A DNA stretch of 64,000 bases from Alphaproteobacteria bacterium (GTDB taxonomy: Bacteria; Pseudomonadota; Alphaproteobacteria; Rhizobiales; Xanthobacteraceae): NCBI GenBank assembly GCA_016869215.1, contig VGEP01000009.1:62001-126000 (forward strand). Direction: 5' to 3'. The notes under the pieces were generated by a model. That model saw nothing but the letters and a program-made list of their open reading frames with translations, did no database searches and was not told where the DNA came from. Position numbers and translations under genes: made by a program. Numbering within the stretch: the stretch's first letter is position 1; each line of letters starts with the position of its first letter. This document shows positions 26,557-33,873 of the stretch, one piece after another.

Positions 26557-27111
26557 TTACCGCGGCGCGCGCTTGGCCAGGATGCGCTGCAGGGTGCGCC
26601 GGTGCATGTTGAGCCGGCGCGCGGTTTCCGACACGTTGCGGCCGCACAATTCGTAGATGCGCTGGATGTGCTCCCAGCGCACGCGGTCGGCCGACATCGG
26701 ATGCTCGGGCGGCTCGGCCTTGCGGCCTTCGAGCGCGAGCAGCGCCGACACCACATCGTCGGCGTCGGCGGGCTTGGCCAGATAATCGACCGCGCCGATC
26801 TTCACTGCGTTCACCGCGGTGGCGATGTTGCCGTATCCGGTGAGGATGATGGCGCGCGATTCCGGGCGGCGCTGCTTGAGCGCAGAGATCACGTCGAGGC
26901 CGTTGCCGTCGCCGAGCCGCATGTCGACGACCGCAAACGCCGGAGCGGACCGCTCCACTTCGAGCAGTCCATCGGAGACCGACTCGGCCGTGGTCACTGC
27001 GAAGCCGCGCGCCTCCATGGCGCGAGCGAGCCGCTGCAGGAACGACTTGTCGTCCTCCACAATCAGCAACGTTCGCTCGGTCGGAACGACCGCCAGCATG
27101 GCTTCGCTCAT
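26557..27111 (-). CDS. regA: RegA/ActR-family redox response regulator
   Basis: 184 residues. The receiver domain has Asp20-Asp21 in the pocket, phospho-acceptor Asp63 in FAVVDMRLGDGNGLD and Lys in DYLAKPADADD. A short linker (PEHPMSADRV) and a Fis-type helix-turn-helix, CGRNVSETARRLNMHRRTLQ, follow. This is the compact architecture of RegA/PrrA/ActR, global regulators of respiration, nitrogen and carbon fixation in response to redox state. The ATG at 27111 starts the conserved protein; an upstream frame to 27297 overlaps the kinase gene and is rejected. Encoded 52 bases after regB. Confidence 0.94.
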   Translation of the reverse strand: MSEAMLAVVPTERTLLIVEDDKSFLQRLARAMEARGFAVTTAESVSDGLLEVERSAPAFAVVDMRLGDGNGLDVISALKQRRPESRAIILTGYGNIATAVNAVKIGAVDYLAKPADADDVVSALLALEGRKAEPPEHPMSADRVRWEHIQRIYELCGRNVSETARRLNMHRRTLQRILAKRAPR

Positions 27112-27163
27112 CGCAACGCCAATCCCTTTGCAGCACGAAATGTAGACAACGTAGCCGCCACGC

Positions 27164-28486
27164 TCAAGTGGCGAAGCCCGCGGGGCGCTCGAATTCGTCG
27201 CGGCCCCAGCGCACGCGAATGACGGCGCCGCGGTCCGGATAGGCGCGATTCTCGTAGTCGACCGTTGCGCCGGAGCGTTCCAGCAGAGTTTTGGCAATGA
27301 AGAAGCCCAGCCCCAGCCCGGTGGTTTCGCCGTCGCCGCCGAGCCGCCGCCGCTTGCTCGAACGCACGTAGGGTTCCCCGATGCGGTCGAGAATCTCCGG
27401 CGCGAACCCGGGCCCGTCGTCGCTGATGGTGACCGCGACGTTCTCGCCGGTCCAGTCGGCCGTCACTTCGACGCGGTCCTGCGCGAAGTCCACCGCGTTC
27501 TCCAGCAGGTTGCCGAGCCCGTAGAGGACCGCGGGGTTGCGCGCGCCCATCGGCGGCGAGGGGCTGCGCGCGAGCGTGACGTCGATTTCGACCCCGAAGT
27601 TGCGGTGCGGCGCCACGACCTCCTCGATCAGCGCCGGCAACGGCATGCGGTCGAACGGCTCGCCAGTCGACAACTCGGTGAGCTTCGAGAGGATCGCACG
27701 GCAACGCTGCGCCTGCTCGCGCAGAAGGCGGACGTCGTCGGCGTGCGGCGAATTGGCGTCGATGGCGCGCTCGAGTTCGCGCGCGATCACCGAAATCGTC
27801 GACAGCGGCGTTCCAAGCTCGTGCGCGGCCGCCGCGGCCAGTCCGTCGAGCTGCGACAAATGCTGTTCGCGCGCCAGGACCAGTTCGGTCGCGGCCAGCG
27901 CTTCGGAGAGCTGGCGCCCTTCTTCGGTGATCTGCCATGCGTAGATTCCGATGAAGCCGATCGCGAGCAGGATCGAAAGCCACACGCCGAGCAGGTAGAT
28001 CCAAGGCAGTTCGAGCGGGTCCTCGGCATCCCACGGCAACGGATAATGCGCGAACACCAGCACGGTCGCGCACAGCATGGCGAAACCGCCGAGGACCAGC
28101 GTGATGCGCGGCGGCAGCGCGGTGGCAGACAGCAGCACCGGCGCGAGGAACAGGAACGCGAACGGGTTCTGCAGGCCGCCGGTCAGGAACAGCAGCACGG
28201 CGAGTTGCGCGATGTCGAACGCGAGCAGCCATGCGGCGCGCTCCGGCTCGAGCCGCTGCGTCGGCGAGAAGCGCACCCGCAGCGCGACGTTGAGCCATGC
28301 CGACAGCGCGATGACCGCGAGGCAGGCCCAGACCGGCAGCGGGAATTCGAGAACGTATTGGACCACCAGAACGGCGGTGGTCTGGCCGATGATCGCGAAC
28401 CAGCGCAGGCGCAGCAGCGTATCGAGGCGGACGTTGCGGCGCCGCGGCAGGTGCAGTTGGTCGGCGGTGTCGTAGAGCACGGGCAC
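27164..28486 (-). CDS. regB: RegB/ActS-family redox-sensing histidine kinase
   Basis: 440 residues with six transmembrane segments (about 25-180), the quinone-sensing heptapeptide GGLQNPF, an H-box AAAAHELGTPLSTI and the ATP-binding GLGNLLENAVDFA, DDGPGFAPE and TTGLGLGFFIAK boxes. The redox-active cysteine, placed as in Rhodobacter RegB (LREQAQRCRAIL), is present. Partner of the regulator downstream. The GTG start at 28486 is inferred from the family N-terminus. No SenC/PrrC copper protein gene intervenes. Diverges from the ABC exporter with about 88 bases between. Confidence 0.93.
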   Translation of the reverse strand: MPVLYDTADQLHLPRRRNVRLDTLLRLRWFAIIGQTTAVLVVQYVLEFPLPVWACLAVIALSAWLNVALRVRFSPTQRLEPERAAWLLAFDIAQLAVLLFLTGGLQNPFAFLFLAPVLLSATALPPRITLVLGGFAMLCATVLVFAHYPLPWDAEDPLELPWIYLLGVWLSILLAIGFIGIYAWQITEEGRQLSEALAATELVLAREQHLSQLDGLAAAAAHELGTPLSTISVIARELERAIDANSPHADDVRLLREQAQRCRAILSKLTELSTGEPFDRMPLPALIEEVVAPHRNFGVEIDVTLARSPSPPMGARNPAVLYGLGNLLENAVDFAQDRVEVTADWTGENVAVTISDDGPGFAPEILDRIGEPYVRSSKRRRLGGDGETTGLGLGFFIAKTLLERSGATVDYENRAYPDRGAVIRVRWGRDEFERPAGFAT

Positions 28487-28573
28487 AATTTACCCGTTCG
28501 TCCGCCTCCTTCAAAATCGCCGGCGTTGCGGGGGGCTTGCGCCCGGCGAGGCGGCGCGTCACATGTCCCGGGC

Positions 28574-29341
28574 ATGCTCGCCCCCGCTGCCGCAGGCCAC
28601 GCCGTCGTCGTCGATCGGTTGACCAAGGCCTACAAGGCCGTGGTCGCGGTGGATTCGATATCCTTCGCGCTCGATACCGGCGCCTGCACGGCGCTGCTCG
28701 GCGGCAACGGCGCGGGCAAGACCACCACCATTTCGACCATCATGGGCCTCGTGGAGCCGACCGGCGGTCGGGTGACCGTGCTGGGCGCGGAAATGCCGCG
28801 GCAGCGGCATCTCGTGCTGCACCGGATCAACTTCGAGAGCCCCTACGTCAACATGCCGATGCGGCTGACCGTGCGGCAGAACCTCAACGTGTTCGGCATG
28901 CTCTACGGCTGCGGGGACGTCGCGGGGCGCATCCGCAGCCTCGCCGAGGAATTGGAGCTGACGGACTTTCTCGACCGGCCGACCGGCAAGCTGTCGTCGG
29001 GCCAGAAAACCCGGGTCGCGCTGGCGAAGTCGCTGATCAACAATCCCGAGATTCTGCTGCTTGACGAGCCGACCGCTTCGCTCGACCCCGACACCGCCGA
29101 CTGGGTGCGCGGACGGCTGGAGCGCTATCGCCGCGATCGCGGCGCCACTGTCCTGCTCGCATCGCACAACATGGGCGAGGTCGAACGCCTGTGCGACCGC
29201 GTCATCATGATGAAGGCCGGGCGGATCGTGGACGACGACACGCCGGCCAAGCTGGTCGCGCGCTACGGCCGCAGCAATCTGGAGGAGGTGTTCCTCGACA
29301 TCGCCCGCGGGCGCGGCGAGGCCAGGGAGGCGGCACAATGA
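28574..29341 (+). CDS. ABC-2 exporter, ATP-binding subunit
   Basis: 255 residues, a single nucleotide-binding domain. Walker A LLGGNGAGKTTTIST, Q-loop region INFESPYVNM, signature KLSSGQKTRVALAKS, Walker B ILLLDEPTASLD and switch His in LLASHNMGEVERLC. The Nod-I/DrrA-like group pairs with ABC-2 permeases; the permease follows at 29498, separated by the 80-bp tandem repeat. The frame is open upstream to 27605, antisense to regB, which I reject. The ATG at 28574 has no strong ribosome site. The stop overlaps the first repeat ATG (ATGA). Cargo unknown. Confidence 0.93.
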   Translation: MLAPAAAGHAVVVDRLTKAYKAVVAVDSISFALDTGACTALLGGNGAGKTTTISTIMGLVEPTGGRVTVLGAEMPRQRHLVLHRINFESPYVNMPMRLTVRQNLNVFGMLYGCGDVAGRIRSLAEELELTDFLDRPTGKLSSGQKTRVALAKSLINNPEILLLDEPTASLDPDTADWVRGRLERYRRDRGATVLLASHNMGEVERLCDRVIMMKAGRIVDDDTPAKLVARYGRSNLEEVFLDIARGRGEAREAAQ

Positions 29342-29421
29342 GCAATCTGCAGGCCGCCCTTGCGTTTCTCGCGCCGGCCGCTCGCTGCGCTCGCCGGCGC
29401 TTGCTGGAGGCGGCGCAATGA
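29338..29421 (+). CDS. coupled mini-ORF 1 (27 residues)
   Basis: Begins at the ATGA that ends the ATPase gene and ends at the ATGA that begins mini-ORF 2. Peptide MSNLQAALAFLAPAARCARR, then RLLEAAQ: cationic and alpha-helix-prone. A GGAGG lies about nine bases before the ATG. Probably serves to pass ribosomes along rather than to make a useful peptide; translation is inferred only. Confidence 0.35.
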   Translation: MSNLQAALAFLAPAARCARRRLLEAAQ

Positions 29422-29501
29422 GCAAGCCGCAGGCTGCCCTTGCGCTTCTCGCGCCGGCCGCTCGCTGCGCTCGCCGGCGCTCGCTGGAGGCGGCGCAATG
29501 A
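29418..29501 (+). CDS. coupled mini-ORF 2 (27 residues)
   Basis: The second repeat unit. Peptide MSKPQAALALLAPAARCARR, then RSLEAAQ. It ends in the ATGA that starts the permease. Four substitutions from mini-ORF 1, three of them near the N-terminus and in the middle, so the frame is kept through both copies. Confidence 0.35.
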   Translation: MSKPQAALALLAPAARCARRRSLEAAQ

Positions 29502-30319
29502 GCATGCAATCGCCGGCTTATGCCGCGTTCTCGCTGCGCCGGATCGCCGCGCTGGTGCTGCGGCACTGGTACGTCATCAAGTCGTCGTGGCCGCGCGTGT
29601 TCGACCTGATGTACTGGCCGATGGTGCAGATGCTGATGTGGGGCTTCCTGCAGCTCTACGTGGCGGAACACTCCAACTTCTTTGCGCGCGCGGCCGGCAC
29701 GTTCATTGCCGCGGTGATCCTCTGGGACATCCTGTTCCGGGGCCAGCTCGGATTCTCGATTTCGTTCCTGGAAGAGATGTACGCCCGCAACATGGGCAAC
29801 CTGATGATGAGCCCGCTGCGGCCGGTCGAGTTCATCGCCGGATTAATGATCATGAGCATCGTCCGGCTCGCGATCGGCACCATTCCGGTGACGCTGCTCG
29901 CGATCGCGTTCTTCGGCTTCAACCTCTGGGCTATGGGGCTCGCGCTTTTTCTGTTCGTGTTCAACCTGTTCCTGACCGGATGGGCGGTGGGCCTGGTCGT
30001 GGCGGGCCTGCTGCTGCGCAACGGGCTCGGCGCGGAGAACCTCGCCTGGGGCATCATGTTCCTGTTCCTGCCGCTGGTGTGCGTCTACTACCCGGTGTCG
30101 GTGCTGCCAGAATGGCTGCAGCCCGTCGCCTGGGTGCTGCCTCCGACCTACGTGTTCGAAGGCATGCGCGCGCTCCTGATCGAGAAGGTGTTCCGCGGCG
30201 ACCTGATGCTGCAGGCCTTTGCGCTGAACGCGGTCCTGTTCGGGGTCGCCGTGCTGGGATTCCAGTTGCTGCTGCGCAGCGCCCGGCGCGAGGGAACTTT
30301 GCTGCAGGGCGGCGATTGA
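29498..30319 (+). CDS. ABC-2 type exporter permease
   Basis: 273 residues, six transmembrane segments (about 35-60, 68-90, 105-130, 140-160, 165-195 and 240-262). The ABC-2 motif LPEWLQPVAWVLPPTYVFEGMR is present near 205-226. It forms the membrane half of the exporter with the ATPase at 28574. The start at 29498 is the third ATGAGCA of the tandem repeat and follows GGAGG; an in-frame extension to 29360 only reads through the repeat. Confidence 0.92.
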   Translation: MSMQSPAYAAFSLRRIAALVLRHWYVIKSSWPRVFDLMYWPMVQMLMWGFLQLYVAEHSNFFARAAGTFIAAVILWDILFRGQLGFSISFLEEMYARNMGNLMMSPLRPVEFIAGLMIMSIVRLAIGTIPVTLLAIAFFGFNLWAMGLALFLFVFNLFLTGWAVGLVVAGLLLRNGLGAENLAWGIMFLFLPLVCVYYPVSVLPEWLQPVAWVLPPTYVFEGMRALLIEKVFRGDLMLQAFALNAVLFGVAVLGFQLLLRSARREGTLLQGGD

Positions 30320-30407
30320 TGCACGCGGCCCCGACCCGCGATCCCGCGGAATTCCTCAATTCCTGCACCAGGTAACGATTGGCAAGGAACCTTCTTATAT
30401 ATTGACC

Positions 30408-31796
30408 ATGTCATCGGTTCGTCACTATGCTGCGCCGCAGCAAGGGGTCCGGGGGCTCACTGGAATGGCGATTGGCGAATTTGGCGGAGCGCCGGACGCG
30501 CGCGGACCGGCGCACTCGAACGGGCTGTACTGGCTCTATGAAATGGGCCACGCCGCGCTGAATCCGGTGCGCGCCTTTGCCGACGTGACCCGGCTCTATT
30601 TCAAGAATCCGCTCAATCCGCTGACGCACACGACCTACGGCAAGTCGGTTGCGGCCGCCGCCGAACTGTTCGAGCGCTCGACGCGGCGCTACGGCCGGCC
30701 CGACTGGGATATCGATTCCACGCTGGTCGGCGGTGAGCGTGCGCCGCTGCATATCAATACGGTTTGGGAACGGCCGTTCTGCCGGCTGCAGCATTTCGAG
30801 CGCCTGTTCTGCCACATGCCGCGGCGGCCGCAGCCGAAGGTGCTGATCGTCGCGCCGATGTCGGGCCATTACGCGACGCTGCTGCGCGGCACGGTCGAGG
30901 CCTTCCTGCCGAACCACGACGTCTACATCACCGACTGGGTCGACGCGCGCATGGTGCCGCTGGCGGAAGGCCGCTTCGACCTCGACGACTACATCGACTA
31001 CGTCATCGGCATGCTGCATTTCCTCGGCGGCGATGTGCACGTGATCGGGGTGTGCCAGCCGTCGGTCCCGGTGCTGGCCGCGGTCGCTTCCATGGAGGTG
31101 GGCAACGACGCCTACGTGCCGCGCTCGATGACCTTGATGGGCGGCCCGATCGACACGCGGCGCAACCCGACCGCGGTCAATCGGCTCGCGCAAGAGCGCG
31201 GCGTCGACTGGTTCCGCCGCAACGTTATCACCAAGGTGCCGTTCCCGCATCCGGGCGTGATGCGCGACGTCTATCCGGGCTTCCTGCAGCTCAACGGGTT
31301 CGTCAGCATGAACCTGGACCGGCACGTGGACGCCCACCGCAACCTGTTCTTTCATCTGGTCAAGGGCGACGGCGACTCGGCCCAGAAGCACCGCGAGTTC
31401 TATGACGAGTATCTCGCGGTCATGGATCTCACCGCCGAGTTCTATCTGCAAACCGTCGAGGCCGTGTTCGTCGATCACGCCTTGCCGAAAGGCCGGATGA
31501 CCCACCGCGGCCGGCCGGTCGATCCGACCGCGATCCGCAATGTCGCGCTCCTGACCGTCGAAGGCGAGCACGACGACATTTCCGGTGTCGGCCAGACCGA
31601 GGCCGCGCACGACCTGTGCGTCAACATTCCAGCCGACCGCAAGGCGCACTACCTGCAGCCGGGCGTCGGCCACTATGGCGTGTTCAACGGTTCGCGTTTC
31701 CGCACCGAATGCGCCCCGCGGATCGCGGATTTCATCCTGACCCACGAAATGCGCCCGCAGGCCTCGCGGCCGCGGTCGCTGAAGGTCGCCGTCTAG
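30408..31796 (+). CDS. phaZ: intracellular polyhydroxyalkanoate depolymerase
   Basis: About 462 residues. The nucleophile is the Cys of the VIGVCQPSVPVLAAV box, as in intracellular PhaZ depolymerases of Cupriavidus. The Asp is probably in VEGEHDDISG and the His in GVGHYGVFNG. The conserved LYWLYEMGHAALNPVRAFAD block matches the usual N-terminus of the family, so the first 30-40 residues are an extension and the true start could be later (for example 30465). It mobilises PHA granules. No phaC or phasin gene is in the window. Confidence 0.9.
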   Translation: MSSVRHYAAPQQGVRGLTGMAIGEFGGAPDARGPAHSNGLYWLYEMGHAALNPVRAFADVTRLYFKNPLNPLTHTTYGKSVAAAAELFERSTRRYGRPDWDIDSTLVGGERAPLHINTVWERPFCRLQHFERLFCHMPRRPQPKVLIVAPMSGHYATLLRGTVEAFLPNHDVYITDWVDARMVPLAEGRFDLDDYIDYVIGMLHFLGGDVHVIGVCQPSVPVLAAVASMEVGNDAYVPRSMTLMGGPIDTRRNPTAVNRLAQERGVDWFRRNVITKVPFPHPGVMRDVYPGFLQLNGFVSMNLDRHVDAHRNLFFHLVKGDGDSAQKHREFYDEYLAVMDLTAEFYLQTVEAVFVDHALPKGRMTHRGRPVDPTAIRNVALLTVEGEHDDISGVGQTEAAHDLCVNIPADRKAHYLQPGVGHYGVFNGSRFRTECAPRIADFILTHEMRPQASRPRSLKVAV

Positions 31797-31856
31797 GCTG
31801 TTAGCCTGAGCGCGCGCGCCGCGATGCCGGTGCCGTTGCGGCGCGGATATGCCACA

Positions 31857-32669
31857 ATGCCTGTCGAGAATCGGGCTGGACCCACCGGCATGTCCTTGCG
31901 CGCGCTGCTCTATCGCCGTCCGAGCGAACCGCAGACGATCCAGGTCGCGTTCGAAGGCGCGATCTATCTCGTGCGCATCCGCCGCCACAGGCAGGCCCGC
32001 CGCTACACCCTGCGCATCCACGCCGCCACCCGCGAGGTCGTCCTCACCATGCCGCCGCGCGGCAGTCTGCGCGAGGCGAAGGAATTTGCGGAGAAGCATG
32101 GCGGATGGATCGCGGCGCGGCTCGACCGGCTGCCGGTGTCGCTGCCGTTTGAGCATGGCGCCGTGATCCCGCTGCGCGGCGTCGGTCATCGCATCGAGCA
32201 TCGCGCGGGCCGGCGCGGGACGGTCTGGCAGGAAGCCGGCGACGGCGGCGAGACGCTGCTTTGCGTTGCCGGGGAGGCGCCGCATGTCGAGCGACGCATC
32301 GGCGATTTCCTGCAGCGCGAGGCCAAGCGCGATCTTGAAGCCGCCAGCCGCAGCGCCGCCGAGCGCCTGGGCGTCCGGATCAAGCGCATCTCGGTGCGCG
32401 ACCAGTCGAGCCGCTGGGGTTCATGCTCGACCACCGGCGTGCTGTCCTACTCATGGCGGCTGATCCTCGCGCCGCCGTTCGTGTTGGAATACCTTACAGT
32501 GCACGAGGTGGCGCATCTGATCGAAATGAACCATTCGATGCGCTTCTGGCGCCTGGTGCACTCGATTTGTCCCGACGCGCAGCGCGCCAAGCACTGGCTC
32601 GATGCCAACGGCACCGAACTGCATCGCTACGGGCTGCCCGACCGCGGCGTCGGCCCGCGCGCGCAATAG
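31857..32669 (+). CDS. YgjP/DUF45-type metallopeptidase
   Basis: About 270 residues. The zinc-peptidase signature HEVAHLIEMNHSMRFW (HExxH and the later His) is intact near residue 220, preceded by SSRWGSCSTTGVLSYSWRLI, the family block. It belongs with the SprT-like YgjP domain proteins (M48-like, DUF45). The preceding Arg-rich beta region (VRIRRHRQARRYTLRIH) is characteristic of the family. Function in vivo unknown. Start uncertain among 31824, 31857 and 31890. Confidence 0.85.
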   Translation: MPVENRAGPTGMSLRALLYRRPSEPQTIQVAFEGAIYLVRIRRHRQARRYTLRIHAATREVVLTMPPRGSLREAKEFAEKHGGWIAARLDRLPVSLPFEHGAVIPLRGVGHRIEHRAGRRGTVWQEAGDGGETLLCVAGEAPHVERRIGDFLQREAKRDLEAASRSAAERLGVRIKRISVRDQSSRWGSCSTTGVLSYSWRLILAPPFVLEYLTVHEVAHLIEMNHSMRFWRLVHSICPDAQRAKHWLDANGTELHRYGLPDRGVGPRAQ

Positions 32670-32685
32670 GCGGCCGCAGTCCCGC

Positions 32686-33873
32686 ATGCTTCGTCCAGAC
32701 ACGACGGCGATGACCATTCTGCTGGCCGTGCTGACGGGCCTCGGCCCGTTGACGGTCGACATGTATCTCGCCTCGATGCCGGACATCGGGCGAGCGCTCG
32801 CGGCGAGCCCCGCGCAGGTCCAGCTCACGATCTCGTCCTATCTGATCGGCTACGCCATCGGGCAGGTGTTCTACGGCCCGCTGTCGGACCGGCACGGCCG
32901 CCGTCCGGTGATGCTCGCAGCGCTCACGGTCTATGTGCTCGCAAGCTTTGCCTGCGCCGTTGCGCCGACGATCGAGCTGCTGATTGCGGCGCGGTTCGTT
33001 CAGGCCGTCGGCGGCGCTGGCGCTGTGGTGCTGGCGCGCGCCGTGGTGCGAGACGTGTACGAGGGCGTGCGCCTCGGCCGCGAGCTCGCTGTCATGGCGA
33101 CGATCGTGGCGCTGGCGCCGATTGCGGCCCCCTTGCTCGGCGGCGTGCTGCAGACGCTGTTCGGCTGGCGCTCCAACTTCGTGCTGCTGCTGTTGTTCGG
33201 AATCGGCGCGGTCGGGTCGGTCTGGATGCTGATGCCGGAGACGCTGCGGACGCGCGCGCCGGAGCCGGTTTCGCCGGTCTCCATTCTGCGCTCGTATCGT
33301 AGCTTTCTCGGCCACCGGGCCTTCGTGGCGCATCTTGCGATCGCGACCGCTGCGTTTCTCGGACTGTTCGGCTGGATTTCCGTGTCCGCCTTTGTGCTGC
33401 AGGACATCTACGGTCAGTCGCCGCTCGCGTTCGGATTGGTGTTCGCAGCCTGCTCGTCGGGCTACATGGGGGGTACCGCCATCGCAGCCCGGGTCGTGAT
33501 GCACTGGGGATCGGACCGGACCATGGGCGTGGGTTGCGCCGCGATGGCGGCGGGCGGGCTCGCCATGTCGCTTGCGCTGACGGTCGGCTGGCAATTGCCG
33601 GCGACGCTGGTGCTCGGCATGGCGTTGTTCCTCGGCGGCATGGGCATGGTGTGGCCGCAGGCCCAGGCCGGTGCGCTGATGCCATTTCCGGATCGCGCGG
33701 GCGCAGCGTCGTCGCTGATGGGCGTCGTGCAGCAGACCTCGTCGGCGGCGATCGGTGCACTGCTCGGCCACCTGATCGGCGCAACCGCCTGGCCGCTGGC
33801 GCTCGGCGTCGGGGGCGCAGGCGTTCTGGCCCTCGCGATCTGGGCTGCGACCCGGACCATCCGCCGCGTGTAA
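32686..33873 (+). CDS. Bcr/CflA-family multidrug efflux MFS transporter
   Basis: 395 residues, twelve transmembrane segments. The opening helix ends GPLTVDMYLASMPDIGRALA and the helix 2-3 loop carries GQVFYGPLSDRHGRRPV, both typical of the Bcr/CflA drug-resistance group. The second motif, ARFVQAVGGAGAVVLARAVVRD, is the family helix 4-5 segment. Likely exports small toxic molecules. It starts 17 bases after the metallopeptidase stop, and its own stop abuts the PBP stop with no gap. Confidence 0.92.
   Translation: MLRPDTTAMTILLAVLTGLGPLTVDMYLASMPDIGRALAASPAQVQLTISSYLIGYAIGQVFYGPLSDRHGRRPVMLAALTVYVLASFACAVAPTIELLIAARFVQAVGGAGAVVLARAVVRDVYEGVRLGRELAVMATIVALAPIAAPLLGGVLQTLFGWRSNFVLLLLFGIGAVGSVWMLMPETLRTRAPEPVSPVSILRSYRSFLGHRAFVAHLAIATAAFLGLFGWISVSAFVLQDIYGQSPLAFGLVFAACSSGYMGGTAIAARVVMHWGSDRTMGVGCAAMAAGGLAMSLALTVGWQLPATLVLGMALFLGGMGMVWPQAQAGALMPFPDRAGAASSLMGVVQQTSSAAIGALLGHLIGATAWPLALGVGGAGVLALAIWAATRTIRRV

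Larger units (their letters stand above)
29326..29505 (+). repeat. 80-bp tandem repeat with start-codon region, joins two ABC genes
   Basis: Two full units of exactly 80 bases (ATGAGCA at 29338 and 29418) plus a third start (29498) that opens the permease. Each unit carries GAGGCGG..CAATGAGCA, that is a ribosome site, a stop-start overlap (ATGA), and a run through CTCGCGCCGGCCGCTCGCTG. Units differ at only a few positions. A second-level inverted repeat, GCCGGC...GCCGGC, lies in each. Replication slippage probably copied the region between the two original genes. Confidence 0.9.

Noticed and set aside
29326-29505. CRISPR-like array
   Set aside because: Only two 80-bp units, no spacers between them, and repeat boundaries coincide with coding starts.
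30411-32285. 624-codon frame opposite phaZ and the metallopeptidase
   Set aside because: Crosses two genuine genes on the other strand and lacks any recognisable motif.
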